The notes below the pieces were generated by a model that had not been told where the DNA came from, searched no databases, and saw only the letters and a program-made list of their open reading frames with translations. From an uncultured Candidatus Saccharibacteria bacterium (GTDB lineage: Bacteria > Patescibacteriota > Saccharimonadia > Saccharimonadales > Saccharimonadaceae): a DNA stretch of 64,000 nt. Shown here one piece after another: positions 61,410-64,000 of the stretch. Positions within the stretch are counted from its first letter, which is position 1. The number at the start of each line of letters is the position of its first letter. A program made the translations under genes and the position numbers. The stretch covers positions 1-64,000 of the forward strand of contig CALKRM010000028.1 in the NCBI GenBank assembly GCA_937989565.1. Reading direction: 5' to 3'.

Positions 61410-61562
61410 GCGGTAAGTTGGACTTTTTGGAACAGTTTTAAGGAGCTATTACACACGATAATAGTAGTAGCTCAAAAACTTGTAATAAAAGAGGCAGTTC
61501 TGTGTGCCGATAGAGAATTTGTTGCAGCGAGAGAGATCGCTAAAAAAGATAGGAGGAGGTAA
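61188..61562 (+). pseudogene. 3'-truncated HIT-family gene fused to a foreign pheS tail
   Basis: The first 74 codons match the full HIT gene at 62897 almost exactly (NHTIFDDIVSGKMKSWKIWE, then PGFTVVIPKQNPGDYVFS). After ILE the frame runs out of phase through a pheS 3' tail (AVSWTFWNSF) and into unrelated DNA until 61562. The catalytic HIT motif is lost, so the product cannot be a working hydrolase. It keeps its promoter (TATAAT 61162-61167) and AAGGAG, so the fragment may still be transcribed into rclA. Confidence 0.85.
61407..61443 (+). repeat. 3' end of a second pheS allele
   Basis: In pheS phase the bases read S-G-K-L-D-F-L-E-Q-F-stop. They differ from resident pheS 60486-60520 only by AGT/AGC, GGC/GGT, CAA/CAG and TAG/TAA, all silent. 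It is joined directly to the truncated HIT copy. A 10-bp hairpin (GAGCTATTAC 61443-61452 / GTAGTAGCTC 61464-61473) follows, perhaps the donor's pheS terminator. Confidence 0.8.
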
Positions 61563-61563
61563 A

Positions 61564-62886
61564 ATGGATACACAACAATTTGACGCACTCATCATTGGTT
61601 TTGGCAAAGCTGGCAAAACATTGGCGGTAGCGCTGGCAAATGCGGAAAAAAAGGTAGCGCTAGTGGAGCGGTCGCCAAAGATGTATGGCGGCACCTGTAT
61701 TAATATTGCTTGTATTCCTACTAAGGTGCTAGTCAATGCAGCCGAACATCATCAAAGTTTTGATGAGGCGATGGCACATAAGACAACAGTGGTAGCGCGG
61801 TTGAATGAGAAGAACTATCATATGCTTGCGGATCGTGAAACAGTGAGCGTCATTGAGGGTGAGGCATCGTTCGTAGATGATCGTACTGTGAAGGTTGTGG
61901 CGGGTAGCGACGAGCTAGTAGTTAGTGCACCGCAGATTTTTATTAACACCGGTGCGGAATCAATCATCCCAGATATTCCAGGTGTTGATAAGCCGTTTGT
62001 GTATACCAGTACTGAATTGCTGGATAGAATGACGCAGCCAAAACAGCTAGCTATCATTGGTGGCGGTTATATTGGGTTAGAATTTGCCTCAACTTATGCT
62101 AAACTTGGTACAAAAGTAACGGTGTTTGAGCGGGGTGATGCCTTACTTACGCGTGAAGATCCGGCAATTGCTCGGGCTGCTACTGAAGCATTGCAGGCAC
62201 AGGGTATTGAGATTGTGTTTAGTGTGGATGTGACAGCGATTGAGGGTGAGTCTACCGCGACGATTCGCACAGTAAATCATGATGATTACGCTGGTTATGA
62301 TGCGGTTTTGATGGCTACGGGCCGTCGCCCGGCAACGATGAGCTTGAATTTACCAGCTGCTGGTGTAGCGACGGATGAGCGCGGGGCAATTGTGGTTGAT
62401 GAAACACTTCGCACTAGTCGGTCACATATTTGGGCAATGGGCGATGTAACGGGCGGGCCACAATTTACCTATGCGTCGCTGGACGATTTTCGGATTGTGA
62501 GAAGCCAGTTGCTGGGTGACGGTCTGTACACTCGCGCCAAACAAAAAACCTTGCCGTACACGGTCTTTATGCAAACGCCGCTAGGTCGGGTGGGTATGAC
62601 AGAGGCTGAGGCGCGTGCGACGGGGTGCGAAATTATCGTAAAAGAGCTGCCTGCTATGGCGATTCCACGCCTGCATGTTGATAATGCTACAACAGGATTG
62701 CTGCGTGCGGTGATTGATGCAAACACTGAACAAATTTTGGGTGCTAGTTTATTGTGCCGTAACTCACCAGAAGTCATTAATATTATCAAAACTGTAATGG
62801 ATAATGGCCTGCCATATACTGTGCTGCGTGACCAAATATTCACTCATCCAACGGTGAGTGAGGCATTAAACGATTTATTTGCATAA
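61564..62886 (+). CDS. rclA: RclA-like flavin disulfide reductase (reactive chlorine resistance)
   Basis: FAD/NAD(P)H class I oxidoreductase (440 aa from ATG 61564, strong AGGAGGAGG). FAD site ALIIGFGKAGKTLAVALA, redox disulfide GGTCINIACIPTK, NAD(P) site LAIIGGGYIGLEFAS, second FAD block IWAMGDVTGGPQFTYASLDD, and C-terminal LRDQIFTHPTVSEALNDLF. These blocks match E. coli RclA closely, more so than mercuric reductase or lipoamide dehydrogenase. RclA protects against HOCl and related neutrophil oxidants. Codon choice (more CTG, CAG, CGC, GGG) differs somewhat from neighbours. It lies inside the pheS/HIT mosaic and is very likely acquired. Confidence 0.9.
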   Translation: MDTQQFDALIIGFGKAGKTLAVALANAEKKVALVERSPKMYGGTCINIACIPTKVLVNAAEHHQSFDEAMAHKTTVVARLNEKNYHMLADRETVSVIEGEASFVDDRTVKVVAGSDELVVSAPQIFINTGAESIIPDIPGVDKPFVYTSTELLDRMTQPKQLAIIGGGYIGLEFASTYAKLGTKVTVFERGDALLTREDPAIARAATEALQAQGIEIVFSVDVTAIEGESTATIRTVNHDDYAGYDAVLMATGRRPATMSLNLPAAGVATDERGAIVVDETLRTSRSHIWAMGDVTGGPQFTYASLDDFRIVRSQLLGDGLYTRAKQKTLPYTVFMQTPLGRVGMTEAEARATGCEIIVKELPAMAIPRLHVDNATTGLLRAVIDANTEQILGASLLCRNSPEVINIIKTVMDNGLPYTVLRDQIFTHPTVSEALNDLFA

Positions 62887-63118
62887 AGGAGTAATTATGA
62901 ATCACACAATTTTTGACGACATCGTATCTGGAAAAATGAAATCTTGGAAGATTTGGGAAGATGAGAAATTCCTAGCATTTTTAACACCGTTTCCGAATAC
63001 GCCAGGTTTTACTGTGGTGATTCCGAAGCAGAATCCGGGCGATTACGTATTTTCTTTGGACGATAATTTATATTCCGAAATGATGCTGGCGGTGAAAAAA
63101 GTTGCTGGTATTTTGGAA
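62885..63118 (+). repeat. Direct repeat copy 2 within the intact HIT gene
   Basis: Partner of 61176-61409, offset 1709 bp. Five silent differences separate the copies. Confidence 0.95.
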
Positions 63119-63358
63119 AAAGCATTTGATACCCCACGAGTAGCGCTGATTTTTGAGGGCACGGGCGTGGCGCATGTGCACGCCAAATTGATGCCGCTTC
63201 ATGGCGATTTGGCAAAGGGAATTGGTTCGCCAGTGTCACACGAGCAAGCGTTTTATGAGGAATATCCTGGCTGGTTAACCACGGCTGACGGTCCAAAAAT
63301 GGACGATGCTCAGCTGGATGAAATTCAGGCGCGAATCTTAGCTGCGCAAGGTAAATAG
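62897..63358 (+). CDS. HIT-family nucleotide-binding protein
   Basis: 153-residue histidine-triad protein from ATG 62897 (AAAGGAG 6 nt upstream, overlapping the rclA stop region). The N-terminal FDDIVSGK is followed by WKIWEDEKFLAFLTPFP and NPGDYVFSLDD. The triad motif reads GVAHVHAKLMPLHG: the first two His, including the catalytic middle one, are kept, but the third is Lys. HIT enzymes hydrolyse nucleoside phosphoramidates or AMP-lysine type bonds. It is the intact copy of the fragment at 61188. Confidence 0.9.
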   Translation: MNHTIFDDIVSGKMKSWKIWEDEKFLAFLTPFPNTPGFTVVIPKQNPGDYVFSLDDNLYSEMMLAVKKVAGILEKAFDTPRVALIFEGTGVAHVHAKLMPLHGDLAKGIGSPVSHEQAFYEEYPGWLTTADGPKMDDAQLDEIQARILAAQGK

Positions 63359-63365
63359 TGATTTT

Positions 63366-64000
63366 CTATTTTGATTCTAATTTTACGTCTTTTCCTTCGT
63401 ACATATCCAAATAGAACGGATATAATTTGTCAGCGTGCTTTTTAACCTCGTCTTGGTTTAAGGCTACAATGTCGTGACCGATGCCAAATGAGGCCGGAAT
63501 CGAATAATATTGGAATTTGGCGCCAGAAGCTGCAGCCATTTGCTTAGGTATGTTGACCGCGAGATTTTTATCAATTGCGGTGTCGTTTTCGCTCGTTACA
63601 ACCCCTACATATTTTAGCCCTGGAGCTTTTAGGTCGGATTTATAGTTCTTAGCGATTATTATATATTTTCCAAGAGCGCGATATGACAAATTGCTACCCG
63701 TGAACGAATCTGGAAGAATATTCCGTCCGTAAAGATTTCGTAAAAGCGGAATTTTCCAGGAAGGGGTTTCTGACGCTGAAGGCTGATAAAAAGGTGATAA
63801 AAGTAGTGCTCGTGATATGGTTTGGCTGTTGTACTGAGTAATCCAGGTAGCCATATTTGCGCCGCCAGAAAGTCCGATAACTCCCGTTTCATCGCCCAAA
63901 CCACTAATTATGCTGGTGCTGGAGTTCATAAATTGCGCCATTGCTGGAATGGTGATTTCTCCGTGTCGTTTGTTGTCCGTCAGACCGTGGCTGGGGACGC
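63366..64000 (-). CDS. Alpha/beta hydrolase, partial (5' end beyond window)
   Basis: The frame runs off the right edge: codons before the internal ATG at 63941 continue as PSHGLTDNKRHGEITIPA, a typical alpha/beta-hydrolase cap start. The nucleophile elbow is in VIGLSGGANMATW (GxSxG). The acid is likely the Asp in VVTSENDTAIDK and the His in GIGHDIVALN, giving a plausible Ser-Asp-His triad. At least 211 residues are visible. Substrate unknown (lipase, esterase or peptidase). It is convergent with the HIT gene with 7 nt between stops. Confidence 0.75.
   Translation of the reverse strand, partial: VPSHGLTDNKRHGEITIPAMAQFMNSSTSIISGLGDETGVIGLSGGANMATWITQYNSQTISRALLLSPFYQPSASETPSWKIPLLRNLYGRNILPDSFTGSNLSYRALGKYIIIAKNYKSDLKAPGLKYVGVVTSENDTAIDKNLAVNIPKQMAAASGAKFQYYSIPASFGIGHDIVALNQDEVKKHADKLYPFYLDMYEGKDVKLESK

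Overview
The window looks like the chromosome of an oral Saccharibacteria (TM7, Patescibacteria/CPR) epibiont. This is inferred from gene content and family resemblance, not from a marker search. GC is moderate. UGA, UAG and UAA all act as normal stops, which argues against the UGA-recoding Absconditabacteria and Gracilibacteria. Genes are densely packed, with many 1-15 nt overlaps. Several CPR-style proteins occur: a short AlaRS ending after its editing domain, DUF348/G5 wall proteins, a tail-anchored Ser/Pro-rich protein, and an FtsA/PilM-like protein followed by a membrane-anchored baseplate-J-like protein.

Layout. 1-7.2 kb: tail-anchored protein, pcrA, two paralogous DUF348/G5 wall proteins with different C-terminal modules, rsmA, and a LACC-family protein. 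7.3-8.6 kb (minus): a decayed surface-protein gene (choline-binding-type repeats plus Ltp repeats) cut by an in-frame TAG and a frameshift. 8.6-16.9 kb: metG-tatD-two unknowns-iscS-DUF218-mnmA-rpsP-alaS. 16.9-25.5 kb: FtsA/PilM-like, baseplate-J-like, ruvX, mltG, LysM-CHAP, obg, sbcB. 26-33 kb: uvrA, dedA, an ABC exporter, and a Fur-thioredoxin-cupin-NUDIX cluster with a perfect palindromic operator. 33.2-34.2 kb: an AT-rich insertion carrying an EXLDI-type gene and a 5'-truncated uracil-DNA glycosylase remnant. 34.2-48.9 kb: HD protein, a possible ADP-ribosyltransferase-like protein, uvrC, secG, an anchored peptide-binding protein, three tRNAs, lemA-htpX, ligA, a structured RNA candidate and a Mur ligase. 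48.9-58.2 kb: leuS, rpmF, nusB, NUDIX, rnc, khpA, a small RNA gene, an orphan, trmD, tRNA-Gln, PAP2, rmuC. 58.2-64 kb: aquaporin, pheS, then a recombination mosaic (DUF998, truncated HIT, foreign pheS tail, rclA, full HIT) and a partial alpha/beta hydrolase.

How the genes work together. Most genes serve information processing (six aminoacyl-tRNA synthetase or tRNA-modification steps, ribosome proteins, UvrA/UvrC/PcrA/LigA/RmuC/ExoI repair) and envelope remodelling (MltG, LysM-CHAP, lytic-transglycosylase-like and 3D-like proteins, Mur ligase). The accessory part concerns oxidative stress: a Fur-family regulator with thioredoxin, and an acquired RclA. Metabolic pathway genes are almost absent, as expected for an epibiont.

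The strongest unlisted signal is promoter architecture. About two dozen genes have a -10 hexamer ending 5-9 nt, most often exactly 6 nt, before the start codon. That places the transcription start on the ATG, so the mRNAs would be leaderless. The other strong signals are the pheS/HIT mosaic, in which all eight differences between the copies are synonymous, and two small structured RNA candidates. No CRISPR array, rRNA, intact insertion sequence or prophage was seen.
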